64,000 bases of DNA from Bacteroidota bacterium (GCA_016868585.1 VGGR01000002.1:62001-126000); one strand, 5' to 3'. Positions 53,133 to 62,441 are shown, counted from the stretch's first letter. Numbers and translations: made by a program. The notes: generated by a model from the sequence alone, not told the origin.

Positions 53133-55070
53133 CTATTCTTCTAGTTGCATCATCGCTTCAAATAACCGTTCGTAATTTTCTGTGTGCAATTTGATGGACT
53201 GCTGACAAGCTCTATAAGAAGCCTCAAGTTTTAAAACATCCATTTTATGGGAATACAGCTGAGGATCTGCCAATTTTTTTTCTAATTTTTTTTGGAGTAA
53301 AAAGGCAGCAGCCAAGTCTTTTTCAGCTTGCTGAAATTGTTGTTGAATTCTTTGGTATTCTTTCTTTTTCCCCTTGGAAAATGGCTGCGATGAAGCGGTC
53401 GGTAACGCCGCAGTTCCAGTGGTTTTAGCAACAGGAACCGGTTTTACAACAGCGGCATTGCGTTGCTTCTCCATTCGTTCTTTCCAACTGACCCACTCTT
53501 CATATCCGCCTTTAAATTCCTTTAACAGTCCATCTTCAATCTCCCAGATTTTATTGGCGGTCTTAGCGATAAAGTAGCGATCATGGCTAACCAAAACAAG
53601 GGTACCCTCATATTTTTGAAGGGCTTCCGTCAACAGTTCACCGCTATGAAGATCTAAGTGATTGGTGGGCTCATCCAATAACAAGAAATTAGCACGGCTG
53701 GTGATAACCTTTGCAAGGGCCACACGAGCTTTTTCGCCACCGCTTAATACTTTTATCTTTTTGTCAACGTCATCTCCGCTGAATAAGAAACACCCTAATA
53801 GGGATCGTATTTCAAGATCTGTTAGCTGAGATCCACTTCCTGCCATTTCCTCTAATACGGTATGTGCAAGTGTTAGTGACTCCACTTGATGCTGTGCATA
53901 AAAACTTTGCATCACATTGTGCCCGTCCGTTTTCTCTCCCAGATCATAGGGTTCCGTACCGGCTAAGATGCGCAGCAGTGTAGACTTTCCTTTTCCATTT
54001 GCTCCAATGAGTGCAATCTTATCACCGCGATTGATTTCAGCAGTGGCTTCTCGTATAACTTCTATTTGCCCAAAGGATTTTTTGATATTCTTTAATGTTG
54101 CAATGATCTTTCCAGGCGTTTTATCTACGTTAAAATTAATCCTAAGATTAGGGCGGACTAGCTGTGCAGGATCTACTCGTTCCAACTTGTCCAGTTTTTT
54201 CATCAAGCTCTGCGCCATAGCAGCCTTACTAGCTTTGGCGCGAAACCGTTCTACTAATCTTTCTTGCTGACGAATGTAATCTTGTTGATTTTCGTAGGCC
54301 TTTTGTTGCAATTCCATTCGAACTGATTTTTCCTTTTGGTAAAAATCATAGTTCCCGGTGTAAAAGTGCAATTCCTCTTGGTAGAGCTCAACAATCTTTG
54401 TGACCATTCGATTAAGGAAATAGTTATCATGGCTGACTATCACAACGGCTCCGACATAATGTGATAAATACTTTTCAAGCCATTCAATCGAGGGTAAGTC
54501 AAGGTGGTTTGTAGGTTCGTCCAATAATAGTAGGTCTGGCTTTGCCAAGATCATCTTGGCCAGTAAAACTCGCATTCTCCAACCGCCACTGAATTCCTGA
54601 TAAGGTCTATCCAGATCGGAGGATGAAAATCCTAAACCTTGTAAAACTTCAGCGGTACGATGACGAATAGTATACCCATCTGCCGTTTCCAGCTCATGCA
54701 ATTTATCCGTGTAGGCTTCCAACAATTTTTCATCTCCTGTTTGCTCTAATTGTTTACCTAATACCTCTATTTCTTGCTCTAATTTTAGAATATTGTCAAA
54801 GGCTTGTAGGGCTACTTTTACTATATTGTCCTGTGAATTAAAACTCAGTAAATCCTGATGTAAATATCCTATGGTGGTAGCTTTACTTCGTTCTACACTA
54901 CCCGCAGTGGGTTGATAGTCGCCAACCAAAAGTTTAAGCAGGGTAGACTTCCCGGTCCCGTTATAGCCTATCAAACCAATCCTTTCGCCAGGTTGAATGT
55001 GCCACGTGGCATCGGCAATAATTAAACGCGCGCCAAACTCAAAGGTAACTTGTTGTAATCCAGCTAACAT
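53133..55070 (-). CDS. ABC-F family ATPase (ribosome-associated type)
   Basis: Two ABC cassettes lie on one chain with no membrane domain. Cassette 1 has Walker A GLIGYNGTGKST, signature FSGGWRMRVLLAKMI and LLLDEPTNHLDLPS. Cassette 2 has ALIGANGKGKST, signature LSGGEKARVALAKVI and LLLDEPTNHLDLHS. A linker of about 85 residues (P-site tRNA interaction motif type) separates them. A coiled-coil C-terminus (KGKKKEYQRIQQQFQQAEK) follows, as in Uup-like members. ABC-F proteins act on stalled or initiating ribosomes, and some give antibiotic resistance. The ATG at 55070 gives 645 residues. It is preferred over 55100 because a TACATTTG box lies between them. Confidence 0.93.
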   Translation of the reverse strand: MLAGLQQVTFEFGARLIIADATWHIQPGERIGLIGYNGTGKSTLLKLLVGDYQPTAGSVERSKATTIGYLHQDLLSFNSQDNIVKVALQAFDNILKLEQEIEVLGKQLEQTGDEKLLEAYTDKLHELETADGYTIRHRTAEVLQGLGFSSSDLDRPYQEFSGGWRMRVLLAKMILAKPDLLLLDEPTNHLDLPSIEWLEKYLSHYVGAVVIVSHDNYFLNRMVTKIVELYQEELHFYTGNYDFYQKEKSVRMELQQKAYENQQDYIRQQERLVERFRAKASKAAMAQSLMKKLDKLERVDPAQLVRPNLRINFNVDKTPGKIIATLKNIKKSFGQIEVIREATAEINRGDKIALIGANGKGKSTLLRILAGTEPYDLGEKTDGHNVMQSFYAQHQVESLTLAHTVLEEMAGSGSQLTDLEIRSLLGCFLFSGDDVDKKIKVLSGGEKARVALAKVITSRANFLLLDEPTNHLDLHSGELLTEALQKYEGTLVLVSHDRYFIAKTANKIWEIEDGLLKEFKGGYEEWVSWKERMEKQRNAAVVKPVPVAKTTGTAALPTASSQPFSKGKKKEYQRIQQQFQQAEKDLAAAFLLQKKLEKKLADPQLYSHKMDVLKLEASYRACQQSIKLHTENYERLFEAMMQLEE

Positions 55071-55079
55071 AAATCGGCG

Positions 55080-55087
55080 CAAATGTA
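55080..55087 (-). promoter_or_regulatory. TAnnTTTG -7 box of the ABC-F gene
   Basis: TACATTTG on the minus strand ends 9 nt before the ATG at 55070 and lies within the longer frame, supporting the internal start. Confidence 0.5.
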
Positions 55088-55135
55088 TCACTTCTTTCAA
55101 CCATCCCCGCTATTACTTGGAATGATAAGTAATAG

Positions 55136-55969
55136 CTAATGTGTTGGTTCGTAGATAAATCTCACTAGAGCGTTACGTTTTTCATCAGCGGCGAGATATA
55201 ACTGATATCGCTGTTCCCCGGCTTTTATGATCATCAGTGCCGTATTGGGAGGGATGGTCCCTAAATTTTCACCTACCATCACCACTTCCTGTACATTTTT
55301 TTTTGCATTAATAGACAACCGAATAGGGATGGCTCGGGCTTTTAACATTTGTCGATATACAATCGGGCGATTATTGACATAAACGGACACGGTGTCTTTA
55401 TCAATTTGCCCGTTATCAAAAAGTTCTATCTCAATAGTACAACTATCCAATCTGATTTCGCGTACCAAAACATTGGTTTTATTTTGGGTAAAAGCTGGTG
55501 AAGTATGCTTTTTCTCCAGCTTAGTTACCCGGTTCAACACGATTGTGCCAGGATCACATGTTGCTTTACCATCTGTTGCTTTATCTGCGGGAGAAATCCA
55601 GATGCCCCGAATCTGTTCGTCAGCTATGGCATTTCCCCCTCTATGATAGGTCAGTGTATATTTTTTTAAACAGGGTACACAATCCTGTTTTAGGCTAACA
55701 TCCAATAGGGTACTCTCTTCAAGCAGCAATCGATTGCTGTCTTTTGCAAAAGTGCCAACAATATTTTTTTTTATATGGTTAAATGAATCTGAATAATGTA
55801 AGGCAGTCCCTGTAATAATTCCAGAGGAGTCGGTAAGTTCAAATTGTATAGTATAAACCGGAAAGCAGCCAGTTGGTGCCATAACCAGTCGGCCTACCCA
55901 TTTACCATTTAGATCTTGTCCCGAAGCAATCATTGGAAACAATAAGGCTATCAAAACCCGAATTAGCAT
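55136..55969 (-). CDS. Secreted protein of unknown function, tandem paralogue B
   Basis: I do not recognise a named family. The 277 residues begin with a signal peptide (LIRVLIALLFPMIASGQ). The N-domain, of lipocalin-like beta strands, starts DLNGKWVGRLVM and includes a four-cysteine pattern (GCFPVY, QDCVPCLKKY, ATCDPG). The C-terminal domain of about 100 residues has ELFDNGQIDKDTVSVYVNN, the phrase GTIPPNTALMII and a final ALVRFIYEP. The same two-part layout recurs in the gene just upstream, with about the same spacing of motifs but a shorter linker here. It lies 36 nt downstream of that paralogue, likely in one transcript. Location is predicted periplasm or cell surface. Confidence 0.78.
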   Translation of the reverse strand: MLIRVLIALLFPMIASGQDLNGKWVGRLVMAPTGCFPVYTIQFELTDSSGIITGTALHYSDSFNHIKKNIVGTFAKDSNRLLLEESTLLDVSLKQDCVPCLKKYTLTYHRGGNAIADEQIRGIWISPADKATDGKATCDPGTIVLNRVTKLEKKHTSPAFTQNKTNVLVREIRLDSCTIEIELFDNGQIDKDTVSVYVNNRPIVYRQMLKARAIPIRLSINAKKNVQEVVMVGENLGTIPPNTALMIIKAGEQRYQLYLAADEKRNALVRFIYEPTH

Positions 55970-56005
55970 ATGTAGCCGAAGGTAAGGTTAATAAAGGCGG
56001 GCTAC

Positions 56006-57031
56006 TCATTTTTCATAACGAAATCGAACCACTGCATTTTTTTGTTCCGAAGATGCAAGCATAATACGAAACTGTTGACTTCCTGTTTCTACAATCATTA
56101 AGGCCGTATTGGGTGGTATTTCCCCCAGATTTTCTGCCACAATAGTCAATTCCTGAATTCCATTATGATGTTCCATATCCAAGCTGAGCGTAAGCGGAAT
56201 GGTGGATAATCTTTTTTTGCTCAGGACAAGTTTATTATTCAGATAGACTGTAACAGTATCCCCATCAATTTCTCCGTTGTCAAACAAGATAACCTGAATA
56301 TGTGGGTTTTTTACGGTAATAACCTGAATAAGATCATTGAAACGATTGTTGCTGACAGCAGGAACAACAAGCGGTTCCTGCTGTACATTCTTGCTGTTAT
56401 CTTCAGCAACTGCTTTGTCATGTATTGGTGTGGAGGAAAGGCCTGACTCCTGATTGGCTTTATCTTCAGTTGACGCGGTAACTTGGATTGGAGTTTTACG
56501 AGCAGGGGGAGACTGGTTTACTATTACTTTTTTAGCTGCTGTTTTTTGTATAAATGGCTCAGCATAAAAATCTGAAGAACTAACACGTCTGAGATAAACC
56601 TGTCCTCCTCCGCAATCATCACCCTTTTTAAGGCCCTCAGCACTATATTCGTGCTTGCTGGTAAAGCTCCCTTCCAAATACTCTTCCCTGCCCGACTTTG
56701 AATATCCTAATTGATAATTCATTAGGCAACTAACCGATCCCTCAGTAGCTTTTACTTCAATTGTTTTTAACTCTTGAATTTGCAAAGATTGACTTTCTTT
56801 TTTCCAGGCACCACTCATAGTGGCTTTCCCATAAAATACTGTTGTCAAATAGGAGTAGGAAACCCCGGTAATGGACGAGCCCGTTTGGTTGATTTGAAAT
56901 TCAACCTTATACTGGTTAAAGTCGGTTGTTACAAAATATCCTTTCCAAATTCCTGTCAGATCCTGTCCGGTAACAGCAGGGGGTAGCAAAAATGCAAATA
57001 ACAATAAAAAGTTTCCGTTTTTAAGCAACAT
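56006..57031 (-). CDS. Secreted protein of unknown function, tandem paralogue A
   Basis: The ATG at 57031 gives 341 residues with a signal peptide (LLKNGNFLLLFAFLLPPAV, then TGQ). The frame extends to a TTG at 57043, but a TATATTTG box lies there. The N-domain starts DLTGIWKGYFVT, parallel to DLNGKWVGRLVM of the next gene, and shares cysteines (VSCLMNY, GDDCGGG). A low-complexity linker of about 90 residues, rich in Ser, Pro, Lys and Ala, follows. The C-domain has LFDNGEIDGDTVTVYLNN, EIPPNTALMIVE and a final AVVRFRYEK. The two genes are evidently a tandem duplication. Function is unknown. Confidence 0.78.
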   Translation of the reverse strand: MLLKNGNFLLLFAFLLPPAVTGQDLTGIWKGYFVTTDFNQYKVEFQINQTGSSITGVSYSYLTTVFYGKATMSGAWKKESQSLQIQELKTIEVKATEGSVSCLMNYQLGYSKSGREEYLEGSFTSKHEYSAEGLKKGDDCGGGQVYLRRVSSSDFYAEPFIQKTAAKKVIVNQSPPARKTPIQVTASTEDKANQESGLSSTPIHDKAVAEDNSKNVQQEPLVVPAVSNNRFNDLIQVITVKNPHIQVILFDNGEIDGDTVTVYLNNKLVLSKKRLSTIPLTLSLDMEHHNGIQELTIVAENLGEIPPNTALMIVETGSQQFRIMLASSEQKNAVVRFRYEK

Positions 57032-57040
57032 AAGTGAATG

Positions 57041-57048
57041 CAAATATA
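57041..57048 (-). promoter_or_regulatory. TAnnTTTG -7 box of the tandem paralogues
   Basis: TATATTTG on the minus strand ends 9 nt before the ATG at 57031. The leader would be only a few bases long. Confidence 0.5.
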
Positions 57049-57137
57049 AAATTTGTGGGCATCTAATGCGAATTGTAGCCGTTTAAGGGGTAATTTTAAC
57101 ATCCTATTTTATCCTGAGATTTGCCCTTAAAATGTGT

Positions 57138-57145
57138 TAGTTTTG
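57138..57145 (+). promoter_or_regulatory. TAnnTTTG -7 box of thrS
   Basis: TAGTTTTG ends 23 nt before the thrS ATG. The short leader has no room for a tRNA-like operator or T-box. Confidence 0.45.
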
Positions 57146-57168
57146 TACTCTTTTTTTCTGAATAAACA

Positions 57169-59100
57169 ATGATAAATATAACTTTCCCAGACGGCGCGGT
57201 TCGTTTATACGATAATGGGGTTACCCCTTTTGAAATTGCCCGAGGCATAGCGGAAGGGCTTTCTAAAAAAGTATTGGCAGCCCAAGTCAATGGTTTGGTC
57301 ACTGACGCCAATCAACCCATTGAAACAGATGCCACCCTCCAATTATTGACCTGGAATGACAATGCTGGAAAATCTACATTCTGGCATTCTTCTGCACACT
57401 TAATGGCCGAGGCCGTTGAATCTGTTTTTCCAAACGTTAAGTTCTGGGTGGGGCCTGCTGTAGAAAATGGGTTTTATTACGATATGGATTTAGGAGATCG
57501 TAAGATGGCTGAAGAAGATCTGCTGTTGCTTGAAAAAAAGATGGGTGAATTGGCTAAAAAGAACAGCGCGTTCGTCCGTAAAAAAATATCAAAAGCTGAG
57601 GCTATACAGTATTTCACGGAAAAAGGTGATGAGTACAAATTAGATTTATTAGAAAGTCTCCAAGATGGAGAAATAACTTTTTATACGCAAGGAGGGTTTA
57701 CTGACCTCTGTAGAGGGCCTCATATTCCCAACACATCCTTTATCAAGGCCATTAAGCTAACCAGCATTGCCGGCGCTTATTGGAAAGGGAGCGAGAAAAA
57801 CAAAATGCTCACTCGTGTTTATGGTGTTACTTTCCCTTCGCAGAAAGAATTAGATGACTACCTGGCCATGCTTGAGGAGGCTAAAAAAAGAGACCATCGT
57901 AAGCTTGGAAAAGAACTGGGGATCTACACCATGGATGATGATGTAGGTCCTGGTTTACCGCTGTGGCTTCCAAATGGTACCATCATCATTGAGGAACTGG
58001 AAAAATTAGCGAAGGAAACTGAACAAGCAGCAGGTTACAAAAGAGTAGTAACGCCCCACATTGCCAAGGAAAGCATGTACCTAACAAGTGACCATCTTCC
58101 CTATTATGCGGATAGTATGTTCCCCCCTATGGAAATGGACGGTGAGAAGTATTATCTGAAGGCCATGAATTGTCCGCATCATCATAAAATATTTGATGCC
58201 GAACCAAAAAGCTACAAGGACCTTCCTTTCCGTATTGCGGAGTATGGCACCTGTTATCGGTATGAACAAAGTGGTGAGCTTTTTGGCTTGATGCGTGTTC
58301 GTTGTTTGCATATGAACGATGCGCATATTTATTGCAGCAAGGACCAGTTTTTTGAAGAGTTCCGTGCAGTAAACGAGATTTATCTCAAGTATTTTCAAAT
58401 TTTTGGCATCCAGAAATATGTGATGCGGTTAAGTTTACACGATTCCTCCAAATTAGGTCAGAAGTATGTGAATGAGCCAGCACTTTGGCAAGAAACAGAG
58501 ACCATGGCGAGAAAAGTGCTAATTGATACAGGTACCCCATTTGTAGAGGTTCAGGATGAAGCTGCGTTTTATGGTCCAAAAATTGATGTGCAAATATGGA
58601 GCACTATTGGTCGGGAATTTACATTAGCTACTAACCAGGTAGATTTCAATTCAGGCCTTAAGTTCAAGTTATCCTACACAACCAGCAGTAACGAGTCTGA
58701 GGTTCCCTTGATTATTCATAGAGCCCCTTTGGGAACGCATGAAAGGTTTATTGGCTTTTTGTTAGAACATTATGCCGGGCGTTTTCCACTTTGGTTATCT
58801 CCTTTACAAGTTAAAATACTCCCCATAAGCGACAAATTTCTACCCTACGCCAAACAGGTGGAAAAGATTTTGCTGGAAAATGGAATTCGGGCAGGGGTGG
58901 ACGATCGAAATGAAAAAATCGGCAAAAAAATAAGGGACACTGAACTTTCAAGAACCCCTTTTATGCTGGTTGTTGGTGAAAAGGAAATGTTGGAAAATAG
59001 CGTTTCGGTTCGACGACAAGGCATGGGAGATCAAGGACTGCAAACTCTCGATAAGTTCAAAAATCAAATGAGGGATGAAATTCAGTCTCGGAAAGGTTAA
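57169..59100 (+). CDS. thrS: Threonyl-tRNA synthetase
   Basis: ThrRS charges tRNA-Thr. The 643 residues follow the family order: TGS domain (1-60, MINITFPDGAVRLYDNG), editing domain with HSSAHLMAEAVESVFPN and a Cys-containing YTQGGFTDLCRGPHIPN, and class II catalytic core with the Zn ligand Cys in KAMNCPHHHKIF. Next come motif 2 (FRIAEYGTCYRYEQSGELFG), the IDVQIWSTIGREFTLATNQ block and motif 3 (PLIIHRAPLGTHERFIGFLL). The anticodon-binding domain ends with DKFKNQMRDEIQ. infC follows after 31 nt, the usual neighbour. It opens the transcript thrS-infC-metalloprotease. Confidence 0.97.
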   Translation: MINITFPDGAVRLYDNGVTPFEIARGIAEGLSKKVLAAQVNGLVTDANQPIETDATLQLLTWNDNAGKSTFWHSSAHLMAEAVESVFPNVKFWVGPAVENGFYYDMDLGDRKMAEEDLLLLEKKMGELAKKNSAFVRKKISKAEAIQYFTEKGDEYKLDLLESLQDGEITFYTQGGFTDLCRGPHIPNTSFIKAIKLTSIAGAYWKGSEKNKMLTRVYGVTFPSQKELDDYLAMLEEAKKRDHRKLGKELGIYTMDDDVGPGLPLWLPNGTIIIEELEKLAKETEQAAGYKRVVTPHIAKESMYLTSDHLPYYADSMFPPMEMDGEKYYLKAMNCPHHHKIFDAEPKSYKDLPFRIAEYGTCYRYEQSGELFGLMRVRCLHMNDAHIYCSKDQFFEEFRAVNEIYLKYFQIFGIQKYVMRLSLHDSSKLGQKYVNEPALWQETETMARKVLIDTGTPFVEVQDEAAFYGPKIDVQIWSTIGREFTLATNQVDFNSGLKFKLSYTTSSNESEVPLIIHRAPLGTHERFIGFLLEHYAGRFPLWLSPLQVKILPISDKFLPYAKQVEKILLENGIRAGVDDRNEKIGKKIRDTELSRTPFMLVVGEKEMLENSVSVRRQGMGDQGLQTLDKFKNQMRDEIQSRKG

Positions 59101-59131
59101 AAATTATAATTTAGTCACCTAAAACCCATCA

Positions 59132-59758
59132 ATGACAGCACCACAGAAACCCGGAGGCGGATTTAACCGCCCACCCGGAAGCGGTCCAAGACCATTTCAA
59201 GGCCAGGGAGGAAATCGTTTCAGCGGTAAAATGCCTCCCAGAAAAGAAGCAGAGCATCGGATCAATCACTTCATAAGAGCACAACAAGTTAGGTTGGTAG
59301 GGGATAACGTTGAAGTGGGTATTTATTCACTTCAAGATGCCCTGCGTCAATCACAGGAACAGGGTTTGGATCTGGTAGAAATTTCTCCCAATGTAGATCC
59401 GCCAGTATGCAAGATCATAGATCACAACAAATTCCTTTACAACAAAAAGAAAAAGGAAAAAGAAATGAAGGCCAAAAGCAAGGCCTCCGAAGTAAAAGAA
59501 ATTCGCTTTACGCCTAACACCGATGAACACGATTTTGATTTCAAGGCAAAGCATGCTATTGAATTTTTAAAAGAAGGCAATAAGGTGAAGGCATATGTTC
59601 AATTTAAAGGGCGTTCTATCCAATTTCAAGACAGAGGGCAATTGCTTTTACTGAAATTTGCTGAGCGGCTGGCGGGAATTGGAATACTTGAAAACATGCC
59701 AAAGATGGAGGGAAGAAGAATGCTGGCCATGTTTGCTCCTAAAGGGAAGAAAAAATAA
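59132..59758 (+). CDS. infC: Translation initiation factor IF-3
   Basis: IF-3 checks start-codon pairing on the 30S subunit. The 208 residues begin with an extra Gly/Pro/Arg-rich segment of about 37 residues (PQKPGGGFNRPPGSG). The IF3 N-domain follows (INHFIRAQQVRLVGDNVEVG, GLDLVEISPNVDPPVCKIID). A Lys-rich linker helix (NKKKKEKEMKAKSK) leads to the C-domain (EIRFTPNTDEHDFDFKAKHA, KVKAYVQFKGRSIQFQDRGQ). It starts with ATG, unlike the AUU codon that lets enterobacterial IF-3 regulate itself. The normal downstream genes rpmI and rplT are displaced by 2.7 kb here. Confidence 0.96.
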   Translation: MTAPQKPGGGFNRPPGSGPRPFQGQGGNRFSGKMPPRKEAEHRINHFIRAQQVRLVGDNVEVGIYSLQDALRQSQEQGLDLVEISPNVDPPVCKIIDHNKFLYNKKKKEKEMKAKSKASEVKEIRFTPNTDEHDFDFKAKHAIEFLKEGNKVKAYVQFKGRSIQFQDRGQLLLLKFAERLAGIGILENMPKMEGRRMLAMFAPKGKKK

Positions 59759-59770
59759 ATCAACTATTAA

Positions 59771-62338
59771 ATGCATAATCTTAGATTAAAACTATTGCTT
59801 TGTGTTAGCACTTTTTTGCTTGCATATTCTCATGCACAACAGCCGGCACCATCGCCTGCCAATGCGCAGCGTCCTGACACATCAAAGCGTACGCCTGGTG
59901 TACCTCCGGCAGTTTCCACCGCACCCAAGCCCTACAAAGAAGTAATTACTGCAAAGTCTGAGACCAGTAAAGGAATTTTTTGGGTACACAAAGTTGAGGA
60001 TCGATTTTATTTTGAAATTGCTGATTCTCTGTTGCAACGTGACATGCTTGTGGTAAACAGAATCTCTCAAGCACCTGCCGGTCTGAGAAGTGGGGGAAGC
60101 TTTTTTGGGTACGCGGGAGATCAGATCGGACAAAATGTAGTACGATTTGAAAAAGGACCTCGAAATAAGATTTTTCTTCGCACCATTTCTTATGCGGAAT
60201 ATGCAAAGGATTCTACTTCACCCATGTTTACCACTGTTTCTAAATCAAATGTGCAGCCCATCGTGCAGTCGTTTGACATCAAAGCATTTGGTTTAGATTC
60301 CACCAGTGTGGTAATGGATATTACCGATTTCATTAGTGGTGATAACGACGTGTTGCATTTTAATTCGGCCTTAAAATCTTCATTACGCATAGCTGCGCTA
60401 CAAGCTGATAAATCTTACGTAGTAGCCGTCAAGGCTTATCCTATCAATGTAGAAATCAAAGCCATCAAAACGTACGGAAGAGCTCCTGCTTTGCCATCAG
60501 GTCCAGGAGATGGGATGATGCAGCAGGGTAGTGGTGGCGGAAACCTGACTATGGAACTGAACAGTTCAATAGTCATTCTCCCAAAAGTACCTATGCAAGC
60601 ACGTTATTTTGATCCTCGTGTAGGATTCTTTGCAGTGGGGTATACTGATTTTGATGCTAATCCACAAGGCGTAAAAAAAATCTCATTGGTTAAGCGATGG
60701 AGACTGGAGCCCAAGCCCGAGGATCTGGAAAAATATAATATGGGCCAACTGGTTGAACCTGCTAAACCCATCATTTTTTATATCGATCCCGCAACACCTG
60801 ACAAATGGGTTCCTTATTTAATTCAAGGCATAAATGACTGGCAGGTTGCTTTTGAAAAAGCAGGTTTCAAAAATGCGATAATTGGCAAACGAGCCCCAAC
60901 AAAGTCGGAAGACAGTACCTGGAGTTTGGATGATGCCAGAAACTCTGCGGTAGTTTATAAATCATCTGAAATACCTAATGCAAGCGGACCAAGTATTGCT
61001 GATCCTCGCAGCGGTGAGATCATGGAAAGTCATATCAACTGGTATCATAACGTAATGCAATTACTGCGCAATTGGTATATGATTCAATGTGCTCCCAATG
61101 ACCCCAGGGCTCGTCAATTGCAATTTCCTGATTCGCTGATGGGCGAATTGATTCGTTTTGTGTCCTCACATGAAGTAGGACATACAATAGGATTGCGTCA
61201 TAACTATGGTTCCAGTTCAAGCGTTCCTGTTGAAAATTTGCGAAATAAAGCATGGGTAGAGGCCAACGGACACACACCTTCCATCATGGATTATGCTCGT
61301 TTCAATTACGTGGCACAGCCTGAGGATAATATCAACACGGATGGCTTATTTCCCCGGATTGGGGATTATGACAAGTGGGCAATCGAGTGGGGTTATCGTT
61401 TGTTCCCTACCTATAAAAGTCCTGATGCGGAACAATCAAAACTAAATAGTTGGGTAATTGAAAAATTAACAGACAATAGACTTTGGTTTGGCACGGAAAC
61501 AAATCCCGATGATCCTCGGTCCCAGAGCGAGCAGGTGGGTGACGATGCCATGAAAGGAAGTTACTATGGGATCAAAAACCTACAAAGAATTGTGCCAAAT
61601 CTTCAAAGCTGGACTCGCGAGGTCAACGAGGATTTCGAAGGAATGAAAACGATTTATCAGGAAGTAGTTTCTCAGTTTTCACGTTATAATGGACATGTAG
61701 CCAAATACATTGGCGGGATCATGGAAACACCCAAAACCCAGGAACAAGCGGGGCCTGTATATGAAATAGTGAGCAAAGCAAAACAAAAAGAAGCGTTGAG
61801 TTTTTTGCAAAAACAATTATTCAACACACCTGCTTGGCTATTAGATCAACAAATTTTTGACAAAACCGGCCAGAGCGGACTTACTATGATTGGTTCGGTT
61901 CAGGATAATATCCTAAACCGGATAATGAGTAGCCGCACGCTTACTAAATTAGTAGAAGCGGAGGCGGCATCTGGGAAAAAAGCATATGGAATTTTGGAGT
62001 ATATGGGAGATGTAAAAACAGGTATTTGGTCGGAGCTTACCGCCAAAAAGCCAATAGATGTTTATCGTAGAAATCTCCAAAAATCCTATGTTAACACCCT
62101 AATCAATATTTTAAACCCACCTGCCACTGCAACAGTATCTCCGGGGGGTGGTTTTGGCTCCATTGCGCCTAGCCTTGTAAGTGCCGAAAAATCAGATGTT
62201 AAAACCGTGGTAAGATCCCATTTACAACAGTTAAAAACGGATGCAAGCAATGCAACAGCCATTTACACGGATACCATGAGTAAAATTCATTTACGGGATA
62301 TTAGTGATAGAATTACTAAAGCTTTGGATCCTAAATAA
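59771..62338 (+). CDS. Large secreted zinc metalloprotease (DUF5117/DUF4953 type)
   Basis: This 855-residue protein has a signal peptide (LRLKLLLCVSTFLLAYSHAQ) and a Pro-rich linker. It continues with a DUF5117-like region (KGIFWVHKVEDRFYFEIADS, FFGYAGDQIGQNVVRFEKG). The metzincin-type zinc site HEVGHTIGLRHNYGSS is at 467-482 (HExxHxxGxxH). SIMDYARFNYVAQPEDN follows shortly after, with a Met-turn-like SIMD. The C-terminal part resembles DUF4953. The family is frequent in Bacteroidota and is probably periplasmic or surface-bound. The substrate is unknown. It lies 12 nt after infC and ends in a terminator, so it sits inside what is normally the infC-rpmI-rplT operon. Confidence 0.9.
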   Translation: MHNLRLKLLLCVSTFLLAYSHAQQPAPSPANAQRPDTSKRTPGVPPAVSTAPKPYKEVITAKSETSKGIFWVHKVEDRFYFEIADSLLQRDMLVVNRISQAPAGLRSGGSFFGYAGDQIGQNVVRFEKGPRNKIFLRTISYAEYAKDSTSPMFTTVSKSNVQPIVQSFDIKAFGLDSTSVVMDITDFISGDNDVLHFNSALKSSLRIAALQADKSYVVAVKAYPINVEIKAIKTYGRAPALPSGPGDGMMQQGSGGGNLTMELNSSIVILPKVPMQARYFDPRVGFFAVGYTDFDANPQGVKKISLVKRWRLEPKPEDLEKYNMGQLVEPAKPIIFYIDPATPDKWVPYLIQGINDWQVAFEKAGFKNAIIGKRAPTKSEDSTWSLDDARNSAVVYKSSEIPNASGPSIADPRSGEIMESHINWYHNVMQLLRNWYMIQCAPNDPRARQLQFPDSLMGELIRFVSSHEVGHTIGLRHNYGSSSSVPVENLRNKAWVEANGHTPSIMDYARFNYVAQPEDNINTDGLFPRIGDYDKWAIEWGYRLFPTYKSPDAEQSKLNSWVIEKLTDNRLWFGTETNPDDPRSQSEQVGDDAMKGSYYGIKNLQRIVPNLQSWTREVNEDFEGMKTIYQEVVSQFSRYNGHVAKYIGGIMETPKTQEQAGPVYEIVSKAKQKEALSFLQKQLFNTPAWLLDQQIFDKTGQSGLTMIGSVQDNILNRIMSSRTLTKLVEAEAASGKKAYGILEYMGDVKTGIWSELTAKKPIDVYRRNLQKSYVNTLINILNPPATATVSPGGGFGSIAPSLVSAEKSDVKTVVRSHLQQLKTDASNATAIYTDTMSKIHLRDISDRITKALDPK

Positions 62339-62362
62339 TTACAATTTGAGTCTGAATAGTAA

Positions 62363-62395
62363 AACCAGGCTTGACTCAAAAGAGCCTGGTTTTTT
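62363..62395 (+). terminator. Intrinsic terminator after the metalloprotease gene
   Basis: AACCAGGCT and AGCCTGGTT form a 9-bp stem with an 11-nt loop, followed by a T run, 24 nt after the stop codon. Confidence 0.9.
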
Positions 62396-62396
62396 A

Positions 62397-62426
62397 TTGC
62401 CCATAAGTTAGTTTAGCTTACCTTTG
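62397..62426 (+). promoter_or_regulatory. Promoter of rpmI-rplT (TTG-19-TACCTTTG)
   Basis: A TTG at 62397-62399 and TACCTTTG at 62419-62426 are spaced by 19 nt, the same arrangement and -7 sequence as before rpsO. It directly follows a terminator, so rpmI-rplT is an independent transcript here. Confidence 0.65.
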
Positions 62427-62441
62427 CAACCCATTACCGAA

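Noticed and set aside
53133-55070. Antibiotic-resistance ABC-F
   Set aside because: The long Uup-like coiled-coil tail and housekeeping context favour a translation factor; nothing shows a resistance role.
57044-57168. Possible T-box or threonine leader before thrS
   Set aside because: No hairpin with a specifier codon or peptide of Thr codons; the promoter box leaves about 20 nt of leader.
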